From: CAVVIO01 sp963748095 | GTDB lineage: Bacteria; Bacteroidota; Bacteroidia; Bacteroidales; UBA10428 | DNA length: 64,000 bases | NCBI GenBank assembly: GCA_963748095.1 | Contig: CAVVIO010000008.1 | Location: 118,992-182,991, forward strand | Reading direction: 5' to 3' | Part shown: one piece after another, positions 27,229 through 36,653 of the stretch | Layout: every line of letters starts with the position of its first letter | Numbering within the stretch: the first letter of the stretch is position 1 | Program-made: the position numbers and the translations under genes | The notes under the pieces: generated by a model | What the model saw: only the letters and a program-made list of their open reading frames with translations | Databases searched by the model: none | What the model was told of the DNA's origin: nothing

Positions 27229-30200
27229 ATGTTTAAAAAAATCATTGCATTTTCTATCCAAAATAAACCCATTGTTGCTTTTCTTGTGTGTGTTATGATC
27301 GGTTTTGGCATCTATTCAATGTACCAGATCCCTATCGACGCTGTTCCTGATATTACCAACAACCAGGTGCAGGTAGTAACACAGGCAGCTTCCTTATCGC
27401 CACAGGAAGTGGAACGGTTTATTACTTATCCACTGGAAATTACCATGGCCAATATCATGGATGTTACCGAAATTAGAAGCGTTTCCAGGTACGGGCTATC
27501 GGTGGTTACCATTGTTTTTAAAGATAAGGTACCTATCCTTAATGCCCGGCAACTGGTAAGTGAACAACTGCAACTGGCAAAGAAAGATATTCCCGACAAC
27601 ATCGGCATGCCCGAGATGCTTCCGATAACCACAGGACTCGGTGAGGTATATCAGTATACACTGGATGTAAAAAAAGGGTATGAACAAAAATACTCGATCA
27701 TGGACCTGCGCGAAATCCAGGATTGGATTGTAAAGCGTCATCTCTCAGGAATCCCGGGTATTGTTGAGATCAGCAGCTTCGGAGGTTATTTGAAGCAATA
27801 TGAAATTGCCGTAGACCCGGTGAAAGTTAAAAATTTTCAGATTACCTGTGCTGATATACTTGATGCTGTAAGTAAAAACAACCAAAATACCGGGGGAAGC
27901 TATATAGAAAAAAATACAAATGCTTATTATATCCGTACCGAAGGATTATTGAAATCGCTGGACGAAATAGGTAATGTTACAGTCACTAACAAAAATGGCG
28001 TTCCCATTCATGTAAAAGATGTGGCTATTGTAAAATACGGCCATGCTCCCAGGTTCGGTGCCATGACAAAAGACGGCAAAGGCGAAGCCGTGGGGGGAAT
28101 TACCCTGATGCTGAAAGGGGCCAATTCCTCTAAAGTAATAAAGGAGGTAAAAACCCGGGTAGCAATGATCCAGAAGATTCTACCCGAAGGTATTTACATT
28201 AAACCCTACCTCGATCGGTCACAGTTTGTAGCCCGCACCACTCATACCATTGGTAAAAACCTGATCGAAGGTGGGTTCATCGTAATTTTTGTACTGGTGC
28301 TTTTACTGGGAAATTACCGCTCGGGATTAATTGTGGCTTCGGTAATACCACTTTCACTGCTCTTTGGTTTTATCATGATGTACCTTTTCGGTGTTTCGGC
28401 CAACCTGATGTCTTTGGGAGCCATCGACTTCGGGATCGTTATCGACGGTGCGGTGATTATTGTTGAAAGTATCGTGTTCCAGATTTACGGCCATCAGGCG
28501 GGAAAGACACTTACCCAGAAAGAAATGGACGGAGTGGTGGCAGAATCCACTTCAAATATTTATCAGTCAGCTTCTTTCGGTGTAATTATTATCCTCATTG
28601 TTTTTGTCCCAATTATGACACTGGTTGGTATCGAAGGAAAAACATTCCGCCCCATGGCCCAGACTTTCAGTTTTGTAATTCTGGGAGCCTTTATCCTGTC
28701 GATGACCTATGTGCCGATGATGTCGGCTTTAGTGATGAGAAAAAAGATAGTCTACAGAAAAAATATTTCCAATACGATTATCCGGTTTCTGAAATGGAGC
28801 TACCATCCTGTATTAAGATTCTCTCTCGCAAATAAGTATACCATATTAATTATTACTTCCGTTATATTTATTATCAGTATCTGGTCGTTTACAAAACTGG
28901 GAGGGGAATTTATTCCCACTCTTGAAGAAGGGGACCTTGCCATGCAAATGACCATCCCTACCGGAAGTTCGTTAACACAGAGTGTTAAAACAGCCACACG
29001 TGCCGAAAAAATTCTAATGGCAAATTTTCCGGAAGTTACCCAGGTTGTTTCGAAAATAGGAACAGCCGAAGTGCCCACCGATCCTATGGCTATAGAAGAT
29101 GCTGACATAATGATCATCCTGAAAGATAAAAAAGACTGGGTAAGCGCCAAGACACGTGAAGGACTGATTGCCAAAATGAAAGAAAAACTAAGCGTTATTA
29201 CTGCTGCCACATTTGAATTTACCCAGCCCATTCAGTTACGGTTTAACGAACTGATGACCGGAGTAAAGACAGACGTTGCCGTTAAAATATACGGCGAAGA
29301 TCTGGACGAATTATTTGCCCGGGCCAATGACGCTGCCAATATTATATCGAAACTCCCTGGCGCCGCCGATGTTAAAGTAGAACAAATAATTGGCCTGCCT
29401 CAGCTTGTGGTACATTTTATTCCGGAAAAAATGGCTGTATACGGCTTGAGCATAAGTGATCTGAACGAAGTGATCCGCACTGCTTTTGCCGGACAAAATA
29501 CAGGAATCATTTTCGAGGGGGAACGTAGATTCGACATGGTGGTGCGCCTCGATTCTGCCTATCGGAAAGATCTTGATTTAAACCTTCTGAGTGTACGATT
29601 AAAAAACGGTATGTCGCTGCCATTGAGTGAAGTAGCTTATGCCAAATATGTAGAAGGGCCGGTACAAATTTCCCGTGATGATACCAAACGCCGTGTCACC
29701 ATTGGTATCAATGTGCGAAACCGCGATGTGGAAAGTCTTGTAAAAGATATTAATGCGCATCTCACAAAAAGCCTGAAACTCAAACCGGGGTATTATATTA
29801 CCTACGGGGGGCAATTCGAAAATCTCAAAAATGCAAGTAAGCGGCTAACTGTAGCAGTACCTATTGCCTTATTACTTATTTTAATTCTGTTGTTTTTTAC
29901 CTTTAGTTCGGTAAAATACGCTTTATTGATTTTTACTGCAGTACCCCTATCCGCTGTCGGTGGGATTGCTGCCTTGTGGATAAGAGGTCTGCCGTTCAGC
30001 ATTTCGGCTGGCGTTGGTTTTATTGCATTATTCGGAGTAGCTGTATTAAATGGTATCGTACTTATTTCGTACTATAACCAAATGATGAATGAAGGGATTA
30101 CAAATGTCAAATACATAGTAGTAAAAGGCGCCTGTACCCGTTTGCGGCCCGTACTTATGACGGCTGTAACCGATATCCTGGGATTTCTTCCCATGGCTGT

Positions 30201-31554
30201 ATCCACTTCGGCAGGGGCTGAAGTTCAGCGTCCGCTGGCCACAGTAGTAATCGGGGGAATTATCACAGCTACATTACTCACTTTAATAATTCTGCCTATT
30301 CTATATTTGCTGATCAATACTGAAAGGCCAAAATTAAACCCGATTAGGGTGAAAAAATTATTCTCCCTGATGATGATTCTGATGGTCGGCGCCGGAATTA
30401 CAAAAGCACAGGATTCAACCGGTTTCAAAAAGCTTACTTCAGACGAAGCTGTTGAACTTGCTCTTAAAAATAATCCAAGAGTTACGAATGCAGCCCTGAG
30501 AATTGATGAATCCCGTTCGCAAAAACAGGGAGCCTGGGATTTTTCACCCCTCGAATTTAAATATCAGTACGGACAAATAAATTCAGAGGCAAATGACCGG
30601 TATTTGGAAATCAACCAGAACTTCGGTTCGTTGCTGGCACACATACAAAGCTTCCGGCAGGCAAACAGAAACGTGGACCTGGTAAAATCGGAATATGCAA
30701 TTACAGTAAAGGAAATCACAGCCCAGGTAAGATCAGCATATTTTTTCTGGCTATACTTATACGACAAACTGAATGTGCTGAATGAACAAAAAAACTTATA
30801 CCATGATCTTGTCAGAACCGCGGGTCTCAGATACAATCTTGGAGAAACGGACCTATTAGAGAAAACCGTAGCAGATACAAGGTATGCTGAAGTAAATAAC
30901 GAATACAGCCGGGCGCAGGATGATCTGGTAATCGCACAGAATAAACTGAAACAACTGATCTGTACCGATGAAGATATTTATCCGGATACGCTGGAATACG
31001 GAAAATACAGTATAATTATGTCAGCGGATACCAGCCGTTATTCTACAAATGTGCTTACCGGATTTTATGAAAAAAGCTATTTGTGGCAAAAGTCAAAGCT
31101 GGATTATGAAAGGTCTCTGTATTTTCCGGGAATCATGGCTGGCTATTTCAACCAGAACATTGGCCCTCTGAAAGGACTGGACGGATGGCATATCGGATTA
31201 TATTTCCCGTTATGGTTCCTTCCGCGGAATGCCCGGATAAAAAGTGCGAAAATACAGACACAGATAGCTGAAAACGAATGGAAATATCAAAAGTTCAATA
31301 TTGAAAAAGATATTGAGAACCTGCAATTACAACTTAGCAAATACTCCCGGCAACTTCGTTATTATAACGAAAATGCATTAAAACAGGCTGATGTGTTGAT
31401 CAGTACTGCCAAATTACAGTTTGAGAAAGAAAACATCGAATATTACGAGTATATTCAGAATATTAGTACAGCTTTAAAAATTAAACTCGATTATCTGCAG
31501 ACTTTCGACAATTACAATCAAACTGCCATTCAACTCGGATTTTACCTTAATTAA
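27229..31554 (+). CDS. CusA/CzcA heavy-metal RND pump fused to a TolC-like outer-membrane channel
   Basis: 1441 residues. Residues 1-1040 are a complete RND permease (start KKIIAFSIQNKPIVAFLVCVM; twelve predicted helices). The heavy-metal signature DFGIVIDGAVIIVE at about 400-413 resembles the divalent-cation (CzcA-type) subclass more than CusA. From ~1065 the protein is an outer-membrane efflux protein (SDEAVELALKNNPRVTNAA..., coiled-coil-rich, to the C-terminus). Between them, KKLFSLMMILMVGAGITKAQ (ending at 1061) is a good Bacteroidota signal peptide, so the polypeptide may be cut into pump and channel. The adaptor gene follows 9 bases later. Substrate predicted as Zn/Co/Ni/Cd-like ions, by motif only. 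Confidence 0.9.
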   Translation: MFKKIIAFSIQNKPIVAFLVCVMIGFGIYSMYQIPIDAVPDITNNQVQVVTQAASLSPQEVERFITYPLEITMANIMDVTEIRSVSRYGLSVVTIVFKDKVPILNARQLVSEQLQLAKKDIPDNIGMPEMLPITTGLGEVYQYTLDVKKGYEQKYSIMDLREIQDWIVKRHLSGIPGIVEISSFGGYLKQYEIAVDPVKVKNFQITCADILDAVSKNNQNTGGSYIEKNTNAYYIRTEGLLKSLDEIGNVTVTNKNGVPIHVKDVAIVKYGHAPRFGAMTKDGKGEAVGGITLMLKGANSSKVIKEVKTRVAMIQKILPEGIYIKPYLDRSQFVARTTHTIGKNLIEGGFIVIFVLVLLLGNYRSGLIVASVIPLSLLFGFIMMYLFGVSANLMSLGAIDFGIVIDGAVIIVESIVFQIYGHQAGKTLTQKEMDGVVAESTSNIYQSASFGVIIILIVFVPIMTLVGIEGKTFRPMAQTFSFVILGAFILSMTYVPMMSALVMRKKIVYRKNISNTIIRFLKWSYHPVLRFSLANKYTILIITSVIFIISIWSFTKLGGEFIPTLEEGDLAMQMTIPTGSSLTQSVKTATRAEKILMANFPEVTQVVSKIGTAEVPTDPMAIEDADIMIILKDKKDWVSAKTREGLIAKMKEKLSVITAATFEFTQPIQLRFNELMTGVKTDVAVKIYGEDLDELFARANDAANIISKLPGAADVKVEQIIGLPQLVVHFIPEKMAVYGLSISDLNEVIRTAFAGQNTGIIFEGERRFDMVVRLDSAYRKDLDLNLLSVRLKNGMSLPLSEVAYAKYVEGPVQISRDDTKRRVTIGINVRNRDVESLVKDINAHLTKSLKLKPGYYITYGGQFENLKNASKRLTVAVPIALLLILILLFFTFSSVKYALLIFTAVPLSAVGGIAALWIRGLPFSISAGVGFIALFGVAVLNGIVLISYYNQMMNEGITNVKYIVVKGACTRLRPVLMTAVTDILGFLPMAVSTSAGAEVQRPLATVVIGGIITATLLTLIILPILYLLINTERPKLNPIRVKKLFSLMMILMVGAGITKAQDSTGFKKLTSDEAVELALKNNPRVTNAALRIDESRSQKQGAWDFSPLEFKYQYGQINSEANDRYLEINQNFGSLLAHIQSFRQANRNVDLVKSEYAITVKEITAQVRSAYFFWLYLYDKLNVLNEQKNLYHDLVRTAGLRYNLGETDLLEKTVADTRYAEVNNEYSRAQDDLVIAQNKLKQLICTDEDIYPDTLEYGKYSIIMSADTSRYSTNVLTGFYEKSYLWQKSKLDYERSLYFPGIMAGYFNQNIGPLKGLDGWHIGLYFPLWFLPRNARIKSAKIQTQIAENEWKYQKFNIEKDIENLQLQLSKYSRQLRYYNENALKQADVLISTAKLQFEKENIEYYEYIQNISTALKIKLDYLQTFDNYNQTAIQLGFYLN

Positions 31555-31563
31555 AGAAGAAAA

Positions 31564-32688
31564 ATGAAAAAGATATTTATTTTAATAATTGCTCTTACCG
31601 CCTTTTCATGTGGGAAAAATAAAAACCAGGAACCACAGGTTCAGCAGGAAATAAAGAAAAACAGTGTTGAAATGCGGACCGATCAGATTAATATGGCTGA
31701 TATAAAAACCGGAAAAATAGAAAAAAGACTGGTGAGTGAGATCGTTAACTGCACTGGAACAATTGAGGTGCCACCAAATAATAAAGCTACTGTTATAGCT
31801 CCCATGGGAGGCTATATAAAAAAAACATTTTTTGTAACCGGAAATTATGTGAAAAAAGGAGCCTTACTTGCTATCCTGGAAGACCCTGAATATATAAATT
31901 TACAGGAACAGTATCTGGAAGCCCAAAACCAGGTAACATATTATAAGGAAGAATTTAAACGTCAAGGTGAATTAGCTGTGGAAAATGCTGCTTCGTTGAA
32001 AAAAATGCAAATGGCCCAGGCTGATTATGGGATTATCGAAGCAAAATATATGGGGCTAAAAGCAAAGCTTGAATTTATGGGCATCAATCCCGACAGTTTG
32101 TATGTTGACGGTATTACCTCTACACTAAATATATATGCACCTATCAGTGGGTATATTTCCGAAATGAATGCCAACCTCGGGAAATATGTCAGTGCCCGTG
32201 AAATGCTTTACCAGGTTATAAACAAAGAACATTTGCACCTACATTTAAAAGTTTTTGAAAAAGACATTCATAAGATCAAACCGGGGCAGAAAATCCGTTT
32301 TACCACATTTTACAATCCCGACCGTGAGTTTACGGGAGAAGTTTATACCATGGGCCAGATGGTCGATGAGGAACAGCATACAGTGGGTGTCCACGGGCAT
32401 ATTGATGGTCGTGAAGACATGTTTATCCAGGGACTTTTCGTAAATGCAAAGATCATATTAGACAAGGATTCCGTTTATGCTTTACCATCTGATGCGGTGG
32501 TTAAATCTAATACAGGTAATATTGTTTTTGAACGCACCGGTAATATTTTTCGAAAAATGCCAGTTATTACAGGCACTTCCATGGAAGAATATATGGAAAT
32601 AAAAAACGTAAATGACAGCCTGCTAAATGCGGATATTGTGATAGCAGGCGCTTATTACCTGAATGCAGAACTGGAAAAACAGAAATAA
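31564..32688 (+). CDS. RND efflux periplasmic adaptor (CusB/CzcB type), lipoprotein
   Basis: 374 residues. The N-terminus is a lipoprotein signal, FILIIALTAFSCGKN, with the lipidated cysteine at position 16. The membrane-fusion-protein order is visible: a lipoyl half (VIAPMGGYIKKTFFVTGNYV), an alpha-hairpin (EDPEYINLQEQYLEAQNQV...), the second lipoyl half (IYAPISGYISEMNANLGKYV), then the beta-barrel. It bridges the inner-membrane pump to the outer-membrane channel. It lies 9 bases after the fused pump/channel gene, so the whole tripartite machine is encoded in two genes. I saw no histidine- or methionine-rich metal-binding N-terminal extension. Confidence 0.92.
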   Translation: MKKIFILIIALTAFSCGKNKNQEPQVQQEIKKNSVEMRTDQINMADIKTGKIEKRLVSEIVNCTGTIEVPPNNKATVIAPMGGYIKKTFFVTGNYVKKGALLAILEDPEYINLQEQYLEAQNQVTYYKEEFKRQGELAVENAASLKKMQMAQADYGIIEAKYMGLKAKLEFMGINPDSLYVDGITSTLNIYAPISGYISEMNANLGKYVSAREMLYQVINKEHLHLHLKVFEKDIHKIKPGQKIRFTTFYNPDREFTGEVYTMGQMVDEEQHTVGVHGHIDGREDMFIQGLFVNAKIILDKDSVYALPSDAVVKSNTGNIVFERTGNIFRKMPVITGTSMEEYMEIKNVNDSLLNADIVIAGAYYLNAELEKQK

Positions 32689-32699
32689 TACCCGGTAAA

Positions 32700-33221
32700 T
32701 TATGTGAACTCCGAGATCAGGGCTTTATACCCGGGATAAAGCCGGAGTAATTCTTCCGATTCAAAAAGTTGAAAATCGTGGAAGTCGAAACCCGGAGACA
32801 CGAGACACCCCACCAGTGAATATTTGTTTTGTCCGTTGGTCTTTGCCCCGAAAATCGTTCCGGCAGGGATCACTACCTGGAATTTTTCACCAGATGGAAC
32901 ATCCGGTCCCAGTTTTTCGGTGTAGTGTTCACCGTTTTCTTTTATGCATTCGATAATCATGGAATCTCCATAATGATAATACCAAATTTCATCCGATTTC
33001 AGACGGTGAAATCTCGAAACTGTCCCTTGTTCCAAGAGAAAATAAATACTGGTATACAAGCTTCGTTTGCCTTCCAAATTTATAGAGAGGTTCTCTGTCG
33101 GAATAGTTATCTCAGATCGGGATAATTCTTTAAAGTATCCACCCTCAGGGTGAGGTTCCAGTTTTAATATTTCGATCCAGTATTTTGAAGTTCTCATTTT
33201 CGGATTTTTATCAAAAAACAT
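32700..33221 (-). CDS. Cupin family protein (DUF985)
   Basis: 173 residues. The DUF985 cupin pattern is clear: YWIEILKLEPHPEGGYFKE at the start, then TSIYFLLEQGTVSRFHRLKSDEIWYYH, whose histidines and glutamate would bind a metal in the barrel, and the closing GCLVSPGFDFHDFQLF. Function in the family is not established; sugar- or nucleotide-related epimerase activities have been guessed from the fold. It is convergent with the RND adaptor gene (11 bases between stops) and is a single-gene unit. Confidence 0.9.
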   Translation of the reverse strand: MFFDKNPKMRTSKYWIEILKLEPHPEGGYFKELSRSEITIPTENLSINLEGKRSLYTSIYFLLEQGTVSRFHRLKSDEIWYYHYGDSMIIECIKENGEHYTEKLGPDVPSGEKFQVVIPAGTIFGAKTNGQNKYSLVGCLVSPGFDFHDFQLFESEELLRLYPGYKALISEFT

Positions 33222-33396
33222 CCGGCTTTAATTACAGTGTATAAAATTAACAGATATATTCTTTACTTAAAATATTTTAGTAAAAGTAAAGATGTTTGGT
33301 AACATATTTCACCCGTATAAATGATTAGCAGCTTGCTGATGTCAGGGAATTTTATTATATTTATGGAAATTCATAAATTAAATTCTCACCCTGTAA

Positions 33397-34089
33397 ATGA
33401 AAGTAGACCTGCTTAAATATATGTCCGGCCGTCTACAAAAGGACAATAATAATATTAAGGCTCCGGGCCCTGTGATTACTATCTCACGGTTGTATGGTTG
33501 TCCTGCAAAAAAGGTGGCTTTAAAGCTTACAGAAGAATTGACAAAAAAAATGTTTGTCAAAGGACTGGATGCAGAATGGAGGATCATTACCAAAGAAATA
33601 ATGAGTGAATCAGCAAAAGAACTGGGACTGGAACCTTCAAAAATTAAATATGTATTTAAGTATGAGCAAAAAGGTATTCTTGATGATATTTTGGAAGCCC
33701 ATTCCAATAAATACTATAAAAGCGACCGTAAAATAAGAAGCACAATAGCCCAGGTAATTAAGAATATAAGCCATGAAGGCAACGTTGTGATTGTCGGCAG
33801 GGGCGGGGTTGCCATAACACGCGACATTCTTAAATCATTACACATCAATCTTGATGCTCCCCTGGAATGGAGAGTATTACGTGCCAGTGAAAAAAACTGC
33901 ATGTCAATTGAAGAAGCACGCAAGTATACCATTGAAATTGATCATAAAAGAAAACAATTCAGGGAATATTTCGAAGGAAAAAATACCGACTACACCCGAT
34001 TCGACCTTACCTTTAACTGTATGACCTTATCAGTGGATGAAATTGTGGGAATTATCATGAAAGCTGCAGAGATCAGAAAATTAATCTGA
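33397..34089 (+). CDS. Cytidylate kinase-like protein
   Basis: 230 residues. The cytidylate-kinase-like family is recognised from PVITISRLYGCPAKKVALKL (degenerate P-loop region), NVVIVGRGGVAITRD, the arginine-rich PLEWRVLRASEKN lid and the closing DLTFNCMTLSVDEIV. True CMP kinase has GPSGSGKGT at the P-loop, which is not present here, so the phosphorylated substrate is unknown. It sits alone between a divergent cupin gene and a long non-coding spacer. Confidence 0.85.
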   Translation: MKVDLLKYMSGRLQKDNNNIKAPGPVITISRLYGCPAKKVALKLTEELTKKMFVKGLDAEWRIITKEIMSESAKELGLEPSKIKYVFKYEQKGILDDILEAHSNKYYKSDRKIRSTIAQVIKNISHEGNVVIVGRGGVAITRDILKSLHINLDAPLEWRVLRASEKNCMSIEEARKYTIEIDHKRKQFREYFEGKNTDYTRFDLTFNCMTLSVDEIVGIIMKAAEIRKLI

Positions 34090-34644
34090 AAAAAGTTAAT
34101 AGTTCGAAACCTGAAGCGGGAAGACGAAAAAGCGATAGTGTGACAAGGTGAAAGTTTTAATTAGTAGTACTGTTTATTGTAAATTCTAGAAATGTATATA
34201 GCATAGTTAGCTGAATAACTCATAAATTACTCCTGCCAGATTCCGGGTTTTTTTTCATCTTACAGTTTGATTATGAGTTCAAGAAGTTAAAATATCTCTA
34301 AAATGGAAAATGCAATCTGAGAATAATGAACATGGTTAATAAAACATTTATTAACAGGTTAAATTATTGTTAAAGTGCAACTTACAATCATTTGGATATA
34401 TGAATCCAAAGGACCAGGTTATACTTATTATCTTAAAAATGATTAGATTAGAAAAAAATTTAAGAATTTTTGATTTTTAACCAAATAACTTGTTTGTTTC
34501 ATATTACCTAAAACCTATTTTTATAAAATAAAAAAGTTGGTCAATAGTAATGTTCCATTAGTCAATTATCTATAAAAAAAGTGACTTTTTACCAGTAATT
34601 TTACCAACGCTTTCGTAAATAAAGAAACCTTACAAACCAGTTCT
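34090..34644. other. Intergenic, AT-rich, no gene seen
   Basis: 555 bases between the cytidylate-kinase-like gene and siaC-like gene. A small perfect hairpin TTTGGAT-n6-ATCCAAA lies near 34390-34409. A T8 tract at about 34248-34255 has only a weak 4-bp stem in front of it, so a terminator is doubtful. No ORF, repeat copy or exact promoter element is convincing. Confidence 0.5.
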
Positions 34645-35025
34645 ATGGAAAATTTAATTTTAAAAGGTACAGATACACTACCTTCAGTCTCACTGGATAT
34701 AAATGGTGAAATTAAATTAGAAGGACGCGCATTACCCGAAAATGCTGCTAAATTTTTCCAGCCTCTTAATTCCTGGGCCAGTGAGTTTAATGCCAAAGAA
34801 GTAAACATTACCATAAATCTTGAATACTTTAACACTTCGGTATCCAAGCATCTCTATGATTTCCTTAAGATTTTCGATGAAAATCCGGCAAATAAAAAAA
34901 TCAATCTAACCTGGATGTACGAAGAAGGCGATGATGAAATGCAGGAATCAGGCGAAATTTATCAGGACCTGCTTACCCGTACAAATTTCGGTTTTAAACA
35001 ATACGCTGAAGTTTTTAATAAGTAA
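34645..35025 (+). CDS. SiaC family regulatory phosphoprotein (DUF1987)
   Basis: 126 residues, the family length. Motifs fit DUF1987/SiaC: PSVSLDINGEIKLEGRALPENAAKFF with the SRP-like turn, VNITINLEYFNTSVSKHLYDFL with the threonine/serine patch where SiaC is phosphorylated, and a long C-terminal helix. In Pseudomonas, SiaC is controlled by the SiaA phosphatase and SiaB kinase and activates the diguanylate cyclase SiaD. None of these partners lies nearby, so the role here is open. It is convergent with the pterin dehydratase gene, with 5 bases between stops. Confidence 0.88.
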   Translation: MENLILKGTDTLPSVSLDINGEIKLEGRALPENAAKFFQPLNSWASEFNAKEVNITINLEYFNTSVSKHLYDFLKIFDENPANKKINLTWMYEEGDDEMQESGEIYQDLLTRTNFGFKQYAEVFNK

Positions 35026-35030
35026 CTATT

Positions 35031-35354
35031 TTATAGTATATCAATTTTAGCAGCCACTATAAAATCATTTTCCGACAATCCGTTAATGGCATGTGTCCAT
35101 AATTCCACTACACATTTACCGTAACTTATATGCAGGTCAGGATGATGCCCTTCCTCCTCGGCGATTTCAGCTAATCGATTAACAAAATCCATCGTCTGAA
35201 CAAAATTCACAAAATGAAATATCCTTTTTATTTTACTATCACGTATTATCTCCCAGTCTTTATTCAGTTCCTTATAATATGTATCAACCTGCTCCCTGGT
35301 TAATTTTGGAATACCCCCTTCACAAGGCACGCACTTTTTCTCGTTTAGTTCCAT
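35031..35354 (-). CDS. 4a-hydroxytetrahydrobiopterin dehydratase (PCD/DCoH)
   Basis: 107 residues. The enzyme dehydrates the 4a-carbinolamine formed by pterin-dependent hydroxylases. The family signature is clear: the histidine-rich catalytic segment EEEGHHPDLHISYGKCVVELWTHA, with E-x2-H-H-P-D, and the N-terminal PKLTREQVDTYYKELNKDWEI. The C-terminus ends NDFIVAAKIDIL. Whether the organism has a pterin-dependent aromatic hydroxylase cannot be told from this window; the enzyme could also serve molybdopterin or other pterin chemistry. Confidence 0.94.
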   Translation of the reverse strand: MELNEKKCVPCEGGIPKLTREQVDTYYKELNKDWEIIRDSKIKRIFHFVNFVQTMDFVNRLAEIAEEEGHHPDLHISYGKCVVELWTHAINGLSENDFIVAAKIDIL

Positions 35355-35573
35355 ATCGAAGACTTGTTTTTTATTAATACAACAATTTCGTAGCTAAAAA
35401 GATTAATATCTAAAGCGAAATTCTGTACAAGAGCGCTCTCCGTTAATTTTCAGGTAATGCGCATATAGTCATTTACTTATCTGGTCTGTTGATTTAACAT
35501 TATTTAATACAATCAGAAAAACATTTCAAAACACAGGTTGTTTTTCAAGTAAATAAATTTAAAACTTAGGATT

Positions 35574-36164
35574 ATGAAAAAAATATTATTCTCACTATTA
35601 ATAGTATTTACTGCTTTGGGAGCTTATTCCCAGACTACCGATCAACAAAATGAACAACAGAATAGCAAAGAGTTGCGTAAGGTAGCCAAAGAAGAAAGAA
35701 AAATTAAAGCAGAAGAAGAGCAAACAAGACTCGGAAAAATCACCAATTTGATGTTAACATATAAACGCTTTGTTTTGGAAGCCGATTATGTGGGCAATCA
35801 AACGGGCAACAGGATACCCGTAACTTCTAATCTTAACTTTATCATTGTTGATTCAAATAAAGTAACCTTGCAACTAGGTTCCTTCCAAGGAATAGGGATA
35901 AACGGAGTTGGAGGTATTACCGTTGATGGAAATATTACCAATTACAATATGCATAAAATAGTAGGAAGGAAGGGTAATGTATCGTATTTTGTACAGATGA
36001 CAATTATATCGTCGGTAGGTAATTACGACGTAAGCATGAATGTTGGAGATACGGGTAGAGCAGATGCCAGGGTATCCGGAACCGTTTCGGGTCAGTTAAA
36101 TTATTACGGTAATCTTGTGCCGTTGAGTCTTTCACGTGTGTATAAAGGGACTCCCTATCCGTGA
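35574..36164 (+). CDS. Secreted DUF4251 protein
   Basis: 196 residues. A signal peptide (KKILFSLLIVFTALGAYSQ) is cleaved after YSQ. A charged linker (ELRKVAKEERKIKAEEEQ) is followed by a beta-rich domain (LTYKRFVLEADYVGNQTGNRIPVTSNL ... GQLNYYGNLVPLSLSRVYKG) of the DUF4251 type, which is largely limited to Bacteroidota and of unknown function. A paralogue is at 37374-37910. A strong terminator follows 73 bases after the stop, so it is a single-gene unit. Confidence 0.85.
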   Translation: MKKILFSLLIVFTALGAYSQTTDQQNEQQNSKELRKVAKEERKIKAEEEQTRLGKITNLMLTYKRFVLEADYVGNQTGNRIPVTSNLNFIIVDSNKVTLQLGSFQGIGINGVGGITVDGNITNYNMHKIVGRKGNVSYFVQMTIISSVGNYDVSMNVGDTGRADARVSGTVSGQLNYYGNLVPLSLSRVYKGTPYP

Positions 36165-36236
36165 TAAAAGGATTTTTATGAATACCAATCATGGAAGATT
36201 GATGTATTTACAATAAAATTTCAGTACTCTATATAC

Positions 36237-36279
36237 CCCGGTCAATGAATATATGAATTCATTGACCGGGTCTTTTTTT
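36237..36279 (+). terminator. Rho-independent terminator after the first DUF4251 gene
   Basis: A perfect 14-bp stem CCCGGTCAATGAAT (36237-36250) pairs with ATTCATTGACCGGG (36257-36270) around a 6-base loop, followed by TCTTTTTTT. Stem, loop and T-run are all textbook, 73 bases after the DUF4251 stop. Confidence 0.92.
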
Positions 36280-36391
36280 AAAAAATCAAACCTCATTTAT
36301 AAGTCATTTTTTTATAAAAAATGTTGATTATAAGATAATCTCAGATTTTCCATCATATTTTGTGCAATTAAACAAGTTTCTTTTAAATTGA

Positions 36392-36571
36392 ATGAATCTG
36401 CTTAAAACGATTTTAGCAGTTTTTTTGTCTTTATTTTATTTACGCGCACAGGATTTAGCCAGAAAAATATTTTTGTCCTGGAATTATAATAGGCGAACCT
36501 CCGGAATCTGTGTAAAAGTCTGGACCGGACAAACAACAGCCATTGATGCGGCTGCGGCATGGTCGCTCTAA
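36392..36571 (+). CDS. Short ORF with signal peptide, possible gene remnant
   Basis: A 59-codon frame that starts with a convincing signal peptide (MNLLKTILAVFLSLFYLRAQ) and continues DLARKIFLSWNYNRRTSG... to AAAAWSL before a stop. The downstream sequence to 36653 is not recognisably coding. A loose hairpin (36595-36604 with 36631-36640) follows. It may be a tiny secreted protein or the broken start of a larger secreted protein. The peptide after the signal has no family I recognise. The surrounding spacer (36165-36653, 489 bases) otherwise holds only the terminator at 36237-36279. Confidence 0.35.
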   Translation: MNLLKTILAVFLSLFYLRAQDLARKIFLSWNYNRRTSGICVKVWTGQTTAIDAAAAWSL

Positions 36572-36653
36572 CCTGGCGCACTGCTCCTACATGCCGATAA
36601 GGTATTATTTCGATTAATAATTTACAAGTGTATCTTATCGTGGCCTGAACCCA

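Noticed and set aside
34230..34260. CCGGG followed by T8, looked like a terminator after the cytidylate-kinase-like gene
   Set aside because: The only stem is 4 bp with an 8-base loop (CCTG/CGGG), too weak to call.
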